From: Adineta vaga
Lineage: Eukaryota > Rotifera
Reading direction: 5' to 3'
DNA length: 64,000 nt
Assembly (NCBI GenBank): GCA_021613535.1
Contig: CP075493.1
Location: forward strand, 930,001-994,000
Below are positions 57,324 through 64,000 of the stretch, one piece after another. Position 1 is the stretch's first letter, and every line of letters begins with the position of its first letter. Position numbers and translations under genes: made by a program. Under the pieces are notes generated by a model that saw only the letters and a program-made list of their open reading frames with translations, searched no databases and was not told the DNA's origin.

Positions 57324-57626
57324 TTGCTTATGGTCTTATGGTGTATTGTGGATTTTTCATCTTCATTGTTTATGTGGGGTAGTTTAGTACTTGAAGTTGT
57401 TCTTTGTCATAAATACGTCAAGTTTAGTTCGATTGAACGACGAATTTCACTATTTCTATTTATTCTTGGGCTCGGTGGTTTGATTAGCAATATTATATTT
57501 TTGTTTTTGAGATTATGTAATAATCATAATACGATTAAAACTATTCGAATTCAAATAATTTTGATTGTATTAATTTGTATAATTGCAATTGCTCTTATAA
57601 TCTGGATGATTCTCGGTAGTATTTAG
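57324..57626 (+). CDS. Small three-TM membrane protein or fragment
   Basis: The 100-codon frame has three hydrophobic segments (FMWGSLVLEVVLC; ISLFLFILGLGGLISNIIFL; IILIVLICIIAIALIIWMIL) and a charged loop between. It could be a short gene or the end of a longer decayed multi-pass protein. Family not recognised. Confidence 0.3.
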   Translation: MLMVLWCIVDFSSSLFMWGSLVLEVVLCHKYVKFSSIERRISLFLFILGLGGLISNIIFLFLRLCNNHNTIKTIRIQIILIVLICIIAIALIIWMILGSI

Positions 57627-58253
57627 ACATTCAGTGTTTACAAATGTGTCAATTATTCTGCTACGATAGACAATTCGGATTACTATGATAAAACACTATC
57701 GATTTACAATCGCACTACTTGTTTCCAATTTTATATTATTAGTAACACAAAATCCTTTTATTATTGGATTGTATCGAAGAGCAAAAGTTGTGCTGGATTT
57801 TGAATTAACATGATATTATGAGAGGAACACTGATACTTAGTGATTGCGTTAGCTTTTGTATTTGTCTGACAACAATTAAACGTTTTTACTCGATAGTCGA
57901 ACTTTTCGTAGTGCAGTTGAACATGATTAACGCTGTCTATTAGCATATTATTAACTGATCAATAATCGATAAGATGCTTCTGAATCAAAACAGAAGATAC
58001 ATAAATATTGGCTACAAATCAGAACGAAACGAAGAATGTGTTGACACAAAACAGCAAATGTTTATGCATGCAACTACTAATCGAATTTTTGTTGATAATA
58101 CTTTCGTCAATAGAGATGATAGACAAACGCGATCATATATTCTTTGAACTCTGAAATCAAGTGCTCCAAGGTAAAGATACCTGATAAATTGGTTATATTT
58201 CGTTTCCTAATACATAATATTCCTCAAGTGTCTGACGGTAAGCCATACCTGTA
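57627..58253. other. Intergenic / unresolved
   Basis: Some codons after 57,640 (TIDNSDYYDKTLSIYNRTTC) look protein-like, but no gene model was possible. Confidence 0.3.
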
Positions 58254-58475
58254 CTATTTTCCACAAGAACAACAAATGAAGATACAGGCAGGACCACAAA
58301 TACAACCACCGATAGCTGGACAACAGGAACTAGTTATCGATCGACGTTTTTGCATGATATGTTTGAAAATTTCATTGCTACTCCCATGTTGTACCTTTTT
58401 TGTTTGCGTTATACAAAGTGTTGATATGAAAATCAGCAGAACAACGAAATAAACTATTTCACTAATCTTTTTCAT
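58254..58475 (-). CDS. Secreted cysteine-rich peptide precursor with amidation signal
   Basis: The 73-aa minus-strand frame runs from ATG 58475 to TAG 58254. A signal peptide (MKKISEIVYFVVLLIFISTL) is followed by a short pro-region. The basic site QKRR (about residues 42-45) would be cut by a furin-type or prohormone convertase. The mature part would be about 28 residues with eight cysteines in the pattern CC-x5-C-x-C-x3-C-x3-CC-x-C, ending Gly-Lys-stop. A terminal GK is the classic signal for removal of Lys and conversion of Gly to a C-terminal amide. The layout is that of a disulphide-rich hormone, antimicrobial or venom-like peptide; I do not recognise the family. A plus-strand frame overlaps but shows no features. 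A TATA-like box stands at the right distance. Confidence 0.6.
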   Translation of the reverse strand: MKKISEIVYFVVLLIFISTLCITQTKKVQHGSSNEIFKHIMQKRRSITSSCCPAIGGCICGPACIFICCSCGK

Positions 58476-58530
58476 TTTCTGATACGTTGGGAAGAGAATA
58501 AACTATGCATATACCACATTTGTGCTGCAA

Positions 58531-58537
58531 CTTTATA
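58531..58537 (-). promoter_or_regulatory. TATA-like box upstream of the peptide gene
   Basis: The minus strand reads GATATAAAG here, about 56-62 nt before the ATG at 58475, leaving room for a start site and a short 5' UTR. The background is AT-rich, so chance is possible. Confidence 0.35.
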
Positions 58538-58551
58538 TCAGTAGTGTCGAA

Positions 58552-58617
58552 CTTGAAATTTGAATTCAATTGAAAACTATCGTTTCAATTGAAACTGTTC
58601 AATTCAAGTTTCAAATA
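58552..58617. repeat. Imperfect hairpin
   Basis: TTGAAATTTGAATT pairs with AATTCAAGTTTCAA, and TTCAATTGAAA with TTTCAATTGAA, around a six-base centre. The right arm has a small extra segment. It lies between the peptide gene and the minisatellite. Confidence 0.6.
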
Positions 58618-58644
58618 AAATTATCTGTACAGTCTTAACCCAAA

Positions 58645-58656
58645 CCCACACCCACA
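58645..58656. repeat. Two perfect telomere-type units (CCCACA)2
   Basis: CCCACACCCACA is two in-register copies of the complement of TGTGGG, the unit reported for bdelloid telomeres. It sits at the start of a C-rich minisatellite. Confidence 0.7.
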
Positions 58657-58762
58657 TCCTCAACTAGCTGTTACCCCACCGCACCCTCCGCACACCCTCA
58701 ACTAACTGTCACCCCGCCGCAACCTCCGCACACCCTCAACTAGCTCTTACCCTACCGCACAG
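58650..58762. repeat. 38-bp C-rich minisatellite, about three copies
   Basis: The unit CACACCCTCAACTA-CTGT-ACCCC-CCGCA-CCTCCG repeats about three times with few changes. The last copy ends GCACAGAGG. It is strongly strand-asymmetric, with C far above G. Confidence 0.8.
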
Positions 58763-58770
58763 AGGCCAGA

Positions 58771-58968
58771 TTGTTCTGGCTAATTACTCATAATCTTCTT
58801 ACTTACCATCAATCAAATGACTATAACTCACATGGATCTGTTGATGAGAATGTATTACGTTTTATTAAAAATCCTGTTCAACTTTATAAGAATAAGAAAA
58901 CCTGCTCACCACAGGATTGTGCAACACGTGAACGTACTAAAATAAATACTAATTTAGCTATGGAGTAA
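58771..58968 (+). other. Possible orphan coding exon
   Basis: The frame reads SNDYNSHGSVDENVLRFIKN, then PVQLYKNKKTCSPQDCATRE, and ends at a strong splice donor (GGA|GTAAGTAG near 58,963). It looks like a true exon but no partner exon was found. Family not recognised. Confidence 0.35.
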
Positions 58969-59163
58969 GTAGTTATCGTCTTTGTCGCAGTTGTTCCAGA
59001 ATGAGCTGTTGGAGTAATGAAGTTATTTAACTTTACCTGTCAAATCAGCAACAACCACTGCAGGCTTTGAGTATTTTGTGGAGTGAGTCCGTGAGAAAAC
59101 CTTCCAAACTGATCTTACGCGCTGAACTGAATAGTTTAAGATTTTCTCAGAGACAGCTAGAGT

Positions 59164-59445
59164 TATGATAATTCCGAGGACACCAATCGATAGAACTCGT
59201 CGAGCTGCATCTGGAACGCTAGTTGGAATTGTTGGAACGCTTACCTGAACGAATATGGGAAGGTTTTACTACGCTGGTACTGCAATTACCATAGAAAAAT
59301 TCGATACTTTCGGTTTTCCGAAGACCTGTCTGAGGCTATGATAATTCTGAAGATACCGATCGATAGAACTCGTCGAGCTGCATCTGGAACGCTAGTTGGA
59401 ATTGTTGGAACGCTTACCTGAACGAATATGGGATGGTTTTACTCG
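59164..59445 (+). repeat. Direct repeat pair, about 108 bp each, 173 bp apart
   Basis: TATGATAATTC ... CGATAGAACTCGTCGAGCTG ... GAACGAATATGGGA occurs at 59164-59271 and again at 59337-59445 with a handful of differences. It is noncoding as far as I can read. Confidence 0.8.
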
Positions 59446-60279
59446 AATATGGTGCCAACTTCACCTACGTGTCGATATCTTTTCTTTTCTCTGTATTCTA
59501 TCCGATCGGTCGTTATTCATTTAAACAAGTCTCTTCATATTTCTCTGTGTTTTTGATTAAACTCATTCATTTGAACACATAATATCCCTAACGACAACCT
59601 ATATGTTCATCGCATATCAATTATACCTATACTTTCTTTACATTAATTGCTAAAGATTGCCAGAGAAATGCCACAACATCTATCCTTTGAATTCGATCTA
59701 AATAATAACTCAAATATTTTGACAGCTTGTACCAAAATGTAACAAAGCTACGATACAAACAGTTGCCATATGATGCTTTAAATAGTTTATTTTAGAAAAA
59801 ATTCTACATTTCTAATCTATCACATGAAAATTATAGAACATATGGCATATACAATTATTTAAATGTACAAATTTACACTGAAACTCACTTTTAAGGATTT
59901 TCGTAACTTACAGTTGTCTAAAATCTTCATTTACAAAAGATTACAGCAATGAAAATACTATGCTGTAATTCATACGGAAACATTTCGCATGTATTCCAAG
60001 TATCAAAGTGAATATTAGCAAGGATTACTGAGTAAAACCACCCACTTTCACAGTATTTTGGGTGAAAACCCTGGTTTTCGGTGACTGATCCCCTCTCAAC
60101 CGGTATCATTGGATGCAGAATGATGAACTCTATCCATCCCAGAAGTATGAGACCTATCCCAAGTACCTAAGCGAATGTCGGCAGGAAATACTCGAATCTG
60201 CGGCTAACTTCCATCACGTCATGAAACATTGAGTTTTCTGGGAGGGAAAGATCAAAATAGCTCTCAGATAAATAATTGA

Positions 60280-60440
60280 ACGAAAATTAGCATCGGATTC
60301 GAGATCCTCAACCCTGAGTACCCTTCCGTGAACCCTTACATGGTAGTATAATAACTTATAATTAGTTAATTAGTTAATTCATTAATCAGAATTTCCAAAA
60401 ACTAACATCAGATTCGAGATCCTCGACCTCGATTACCTTC
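60280..60440 (+). repeat. Two related copies of a 45-bp motif
   Basis: AAAATTAGCATCGGATTCGAGATCCTCAACC... near 60284 recurs as AAAACTAACATCAGATTCGAGATCCTCGACC... near 60400. Both continue with a similar TACCTTC-GTG segment. Confidence 0.6.
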
Positions 60441-60480
60441 GGTGGATCATTTCCAGATCGCCATCATTAAGTTTTTAGTA

Positions 60481-60552
60481 GTCAATAAAATGCTGCAATC
60501 TGATTGGCTTGGACAACCGCTCAAACGCACAAACTTTTAGCATTTTATTGAC
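60481..60552. mobile_element. Small element with 14-bp perfect inverted ends
   Basis: GTCAATAAAATGCT at 60481-60494 is matched by AGCATTTTATTGAC at 60539-60552, enclosing 44 bp that includes CTGATTGGCT. It may be a minimal MITE or a stem-loop. No target duplication was seen. Confidence 0.45.
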
Positions 60553-60757
60553 CGTGATTTTTACGCTATAACCCTTTCTTTCAGAAAAGGGAACAAATCA
60601 TTCACATCGATATTCTAAAAAGTTCGTCATTATTTTAAGTAAGTCAGGGAGTAAGATCATAGCAAATTTGTTTTAATTTCCTAATAGGAAATTGAAAACT
60701 ATTGTAATTGTATATGAACTGTTCTTATTTAAAAAATATCCTTTTTAGATACTCAAA

Positions 60758-61627
60758 ATGAGTATAAGGCAAAGCAATGAAACATTAATGTGTGCTGAAC
60801 CCAGGGACGATGGTATATATTATTATGCTTCCTTCGATGATAAACCTTTTGCAAATGGTGCTTGTCGCTACGCTTATAAGGGAACCTTAAAGTGCAACCC
60901 AGATAAGTGTAATATAGGGCGATATAATGATTCCTTAGTTGTTGTGAAAGTATTCAAAACGCAATATGCAAAAGATTATGGAGCTTGGAATGCCGATATA
61001 TCAGCAAGTAAAACAGCAAATGAATATGCAACTTTATTTAATTCAGAAAAATTCATTGACAGAAGATTGTATTTTCCAATTCCATACGTGGCAAAAATGG
61101 ATAAAAGAGCAGGATTTTGGTTTTTAGGATTTATTGGTATGGAGTACGACATGATAACTAATCCAGTTTTTTCATATGAATATGTATCGATGGAAGAATA
61201 CATAGACGGGAATTACATTAAATTCAACAGTAATAATGGCTACGTAAGTAATGCTGTAAATTCATCGACTATACCGGCATTTTCACACCGGACATTTCAT
61301 AAGAGTAATGGAGCATTGCTGGTCTGTGATATCCAAGGAGTGGTGAAAGATGGAAATTACCGACTCACTGATCCAGCTATACATTCCCACGTAGCAAACA
61401 CATACGGTTTAACTGATTTAGGTGTCGTAGGACAAGCAAAGTTTTACAGTACCCATCAATGTAATCATATATGTCTCTCTTGGAAAAAATTGAAATTAAC
61501 GACAGAAGTTATTCAGGAAATTTCCAAAATAGAACTTAGTGATCATACCACCTTTTCATTTCAACTTCCTTCTAATATTAAAACAAACAAAAATCAATTT
61601 AGACATTTATCAACTATTCGAGAATAA
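60758..61627 (+). CDS. Alpha-kinase (MHCK/eEF2K type), intronless
   Basis: A single 289-aa frame. VVVKVFKTQYAKDY (about residues 66-79) carries the ATP-binding Lys. GALLVCDIQGVVKDGNYRLT (about 187-206) carries the DxQG motif. TDPAIHS follows, then YGLTDLGVVGQAKFYSTHQC with NHICL completing the zinc site (His and Cys residues) diagnostic of alpha-kinases. The domain fills nearly the whole protein, and no other domain is attached. Alpha-kinases phosphorylate Ser/Thr in helical contexts; the substrate here is unknown. The gene has no introns, as in Dictyostelium-like expansions. AATAAA lies at 61801-61806. Confidence 0.88.
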   Translation: MSIRQSNETLMCAEPRDDGIYYYASFDDKPFANGACRYAYKGTLKCNPDKCNIGRYNDSLVVVKVFKTQYAKDYGAWNADISASKTANEYATLFNSEKFIDRRLYFPIPYVAKMDKRAGFWFLGFIGMEYDMITNPVFSYEYVSMEEYIDGNYIKFNSNNGYVSNAVNSSTIPAFSHRTFHKSNGALLVCDIQGVVKDGNYRLTDPAIHSHVANTYGLTDLGVVGQAKFYSTHQCNHICLSWKKLKLTTEVIQEISKIELSDHTTFSFQLPSNIKTNKNQFRHLSTIRE

Positions 61628-61932
61628 TTAAATATCTTGAGACGCCGTGAAACGAACAGAAGTAACGCGATGTTTCTGTTTTATTTTCTGTATCTTGTAA
61701 TTTGTTTGTACAATTTATCATTAAACTTGAGCTTTTCTCTAATATATTTAATAGTTGTTCTTCTTTTCAATCGGTGCTCGTTTTTTTAAATTATGAAATA
61801 AATAAAGAGAAGAAAATCTCTTCTTTTTTAACCAACAGAGTGAATTATATACTTTTAAATATTTTATTCATCCATTGATAAGAATTTCTCGAAAATACAT
61901 AAAGAAATTGATTTCAATAGAAGAAACTAAAT
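61628..61932. other. Intergenic between convergent genes
   Basis: AT-rich 3' flanks of the alpha-kinase and the GPCR; nothing else seen. Confidence 0.45.
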
Positions 61933-62895
61933 CTATTTCGCAGTTCTCTCTCTAATTGTTTGTAATCGATAATCTTTTTGTGGTTGAACAATATGATTTC
62001 GTCGTCGTCGAAATTCTGAATTAGAAAAAAGAACAACAAATGGATAAAATAAATGAATAAAGTAAGGTAAACTATAAAAATAATCAACAATAAATTGAGG
62101 TGAAATTCCACCAAGATAAAAATTAATATAAATAGCTGCAGTTTGTAATGGTGCCCAACCAAAAACATAAAGTAATGTTATACTTAATAATTGAAGAAGC
62201 ATTTTTCTATCTCGTTTCCAACGAAATAAATTAATTTGTACACGATGTTTTTGAAAAAGAAAACGAACAAATAAAATTCCACTTAATATTGGAATAGAAA
62301 ATATTGGAATACAATTATTTATTATTGTATCAAGATTTCCAGTTAAAATATTAAAGAAATAACATGGAGCTAAACAAAGTAATTGATTATAATCATATGC
62401 TGATTGACATGGATAAAAAAAGATTAAAAACAAATAAAATAACCAAGGATAAATTAAACAAATCAATATTGGAATATAATGATACAAATATTGATCTTTT
62501 CTTCTTTGCATTAGATTTAAACGAAAAATAAGCCAATGACGTTCGGCACAAGCAAATCCCATTAAAATTAAATTACTTATATTAATACTATAATGTATCC
62601 ATGTCCAAAATGAACAATAAACATCACTTTCAAATTGAACATGTGATCGATAGAAAAATGCTTCACTTGCTGAAAGGGGAATTAGAACAAAAAGAAAACT
62701 ACTACAAAGTAAAACAATAATAATATCATTATGAATAGATTGACGAAGATTTTCATGACTTAAATATTGAATAAATAAATATAATGAACAAATTATTGAA
62801 GGAATTTGTAAACTAAGAAAAATACCGAATTTAATTTGATTTAATAATCGAGGTGAATTCAATGTGAGATCAAGATCAGAATTATTCAATGACAT
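61933..62895 (-). CDS. Rhodopsin-like GPCR 2, intronless
   Basis: A 320-aa frame from ATG 62895. Seven hydrophobic helices are visible: TM1 IFLSLQIPSIICSLYLFIQY, TM2 IIIVLLCSSFLFVLIPLSAS, TM3 ISNLILMGFACAERHWLIF (ERH in place of DRY), TM4 ILICLIYPWLFYLFLIFF, TM5 NCIPIFSIPILSGILFVRFL, TM6 LLSITLLYVFGWAPLQTAAI, TM7 YFIHLFYPFVVLFSNSEFRR (a derived NPxxY). Cys before TM3 (DVYCSFW) and in loop 2 are present. The frame is clean. It is unlike the GPCR at 40381-41352 in sequence, so it belongs to another bdelloid-expanded subfamily. Ligand unknown. Confidence 0.85.
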   Translation of the reverse strand: MSLNNSDLDLTLNSPRLLNQIKFGIFLSLQIPSIICSLYLFIQYLSHENLRQSIHNDIIIVLLCSSFLFVLIPLSASEAFFYRSHVQFESDVYCSFWTWIHYSINISNLILMGFACAERHWLIFRLNLMQRRKDQYLYHYIPILICLIYPWLFYLFLIFFYPCQSAYDYNQLLCLAPCYFFNILTGNLDTIINNCIPIFSIPILSGILFVRFLFQKHRVQINLFRWKRDRKMLLQLLSITLLYVFGWAPLQTAAIYINFYLGGISPQFIVDYFYSLPYFIHLFYPFVVLFSNSEFRRRRNHIVQPQKDYRLQTIRERTAK

Positions 62896-63394
62896 TCTTT
62901 GTAATCTTGAGAAAGATTTTGTGAAAGTAAATGTGAAAGATATATCGTGAAGAGATTTTCTATCTATTCAAGTTAATAATGTTACGAGATACTTTTATGA
63001 AAAGAAAATAGTTTTAATTCAATTTCCGATAGAAACTCAAAATATATTAATTAAAATGTCTTAAGTTCAGTGATGTGTAGTATCTTGCCTATTGTTTGTA
63101 AATGAATGTTTTCTCCTTATCATCTGCTGATAGCGTGTTAGAGATTCATACATCATTACGAGAGCACAGTATGGTAATATGTTTCAAATGATAGAAATAT
63201 GAACTTATTTACCTTGAAGGTGTGGGTGTAGATGATTAGCTAATCCTCGCCTCACACCAATATACACTCTCAATATACATATTTCTTTGAATAATTTAAT
63301 AAATGATAAAAATATACAAATCGAATGCACAATGTTTAAGAAAAATCATTATTTTCTTTTTCTTTTCTACAATTATAAATATTCAAACTAAAAA
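62896..63394. other. Intergenic with TGTGGG motif
   Basis: TGTGGG at 63221-63226 (GGTGTGGGTGTAG) is followed by CACACC-type bases on the other strand near 63,252. There is no gene. Confidence 0.45.
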
Positions 63395-64000
63395 TTATGT
63401 TTTAATTTCGAACATTCGTACATTATGATCCCATTGATTTGCGACATAGAGATTACCGTGCAGATCAAATGCCAAGCTAATAGGATGATTCAATTGTTTA
63501 TTTTGATCCTGTTGACCAATGATGACATGTGCTGGAGTTCCATCTTGTGGCCAACACATTACTCGATGATTTTCCCAATCAGTAACATAAGTATTATTCC
63601 AAGGATCAACAACAACTTTTCCAGGTGAGGATAAATGTTGAAGACTATTTCCTTTAAGTTGATTACCAGCAACAATGATACCTTCTTTCGATCCTTCTTT
63701 CCACATCATTACACGATGATTTCTATCATCAGATACATAAATTGAATAATCTCGTCCAACAAAAATAAAAATAGGTCCATTTAATTGATCAAGTTGATTG
63801 CCTTTTCCATTACCACCAGCAACAACAATTCCTTGTGTATCATTTATTCTATATCGTTTAACTTGATTTTGTTGATAATCAGAAACATAGAGAAATCCTC
63901 TTTCATCAATTGCTAAACCATGACAATCAATATTTGAAATAATTGTTTCACCAGTTGCATTAGATTGAAGAGGCCATCGAACTACTCGTCTATTTTTATA
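63395..64000 (-). CDS. NHL-repeat protein, C-terminal part (runs off the window)
   Basis: The frame is open from the right edge to TAA 63395, 201 codons. It contains about four NHL blades, each of the form GLAIDERGFLYVSDYQQNQV, DYSIYVSDDRNHRVMMW, VVVDPWNNTYVTDWENHRV and LAFDLHGNLYVANQWDHNV, separated by VAGG/VAGNQ segments. NHL repeats form a beta-propeller. In bdelloids many such proteins are secreted or membrane-anchored with unknown ligands. The 5' part lies outside the window, so signal peptide and start are not visible. Confidence 0.85.
   Translation of the reverse strand, partial: YKNRRVVRWPLQSNATGETIISNIDCHGLAIDERGFLYVSDYQQNQVKRYRINDTQGIVVAGGNGKGNQLDQLNGPIFIFVGRDYSIYVSDDRNHRVMMWKEGSKEGIIVAGNQLKGNSLQHLSSPGKVVVDPWNNTYVTDWENHRVMCWPQDGTPAHVIIGQQDQNKQLNHPISLAFDLHGNLYVANQWDHNVRMFEIKT

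Noticed and set aside
58144-58452. 102-codon plus-strand frame over the peptide gene
   Set aside because: It shows no signal peptide or domain, while the minus strand has a complete precursor layout. The two cannot easily both be coding.

Overview
The window looks like nuclear DNA of a bdelloid rotifer (Rotaria/Adineta type). The reasons are an AT-rich background, many very short introns (mostly about 45-80 bp, GT..AG), intronless rhodopsin-type GPCRs, NHL-repeat and ADP-ribosyltransferase/TPR genes of the kind expanded in bdelloids, several genes of bacterial or fungal look, and scattered TGTGGG/CCCACA motifs, which is the repeat unit reported for bdelloid telomeres. No rRNA, tRNA, CRISPR array or prokaryotic operon was found.

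Layout. 0-10.5 kb: a secreted hevein plus double-psi beta-barrel protein (-), a broken ADP-ribosyltransferase/TPR gene (-) with a second relic beside it, a complete 15-exon lysosomal alpha-mannosidase (+), and a dead alpha/beta hydrolase (-). 12.5-16 kb: an F-box-like exon followed by an array of 19 leucine-rich-repeat units, each one 84-bp exon plus one 57-bp intron at an exact 141-bp period. 18.9-23 kb: a dead Tc1/mariner element carrying two nested non-autonomous elements, an NHL relic and a dead multicopper oxidase. 23.5-28.8 kb: a large membrane protein (+), a second dead copy of the hydrolase, and a membrane-anchored methyltransferase-like gene (-). 30-35 kb: an intronless FAD monooxygenase and a 10-exon gene with a divergent Rel-like domain, followed by a 71-nt near-perfect hairpin. 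37-46 kb: a small membrane protein, a GPCR (-), a membrane-anchored DUF4394-type propeller protein and an intronless BTB-like gene (-). 46-49.6 kb: a dead DmpA-type aminopeptidase, a truncated ERp29 and a four-pass membrane protein. 51.7-55.8 kb: three tandem paralogues of an unrecognised two-TM, cysteine-rich ectodomain family (-). 56.8-64 kb: a GDSL-lipase fragment, a short cysteine-rich peptide precursor with dibasic cleavage and amidation signals (-), minisatellite and repeat debris, an alpha-kinase (+), a second GPCR (-) and a partial NHL protein (-) running off the right edge.

The genes do not form one pathway. The segment is gene-sparse accessory DNA with many decayed genes, recent local amplification (LRR array, two-TM triplet) and probable horizontally acquired genes in different states: intact, domesticated with introns and a membrane anchor, or dead. 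The most interesting candidates are the peptide precursor near 58.3 kb, the LRR exon/intron array, the two-TM triplet, the Rel-like gene and the hairpin at 35.1 kb. All functional calls rest on motifs read by eye. No database search was run.
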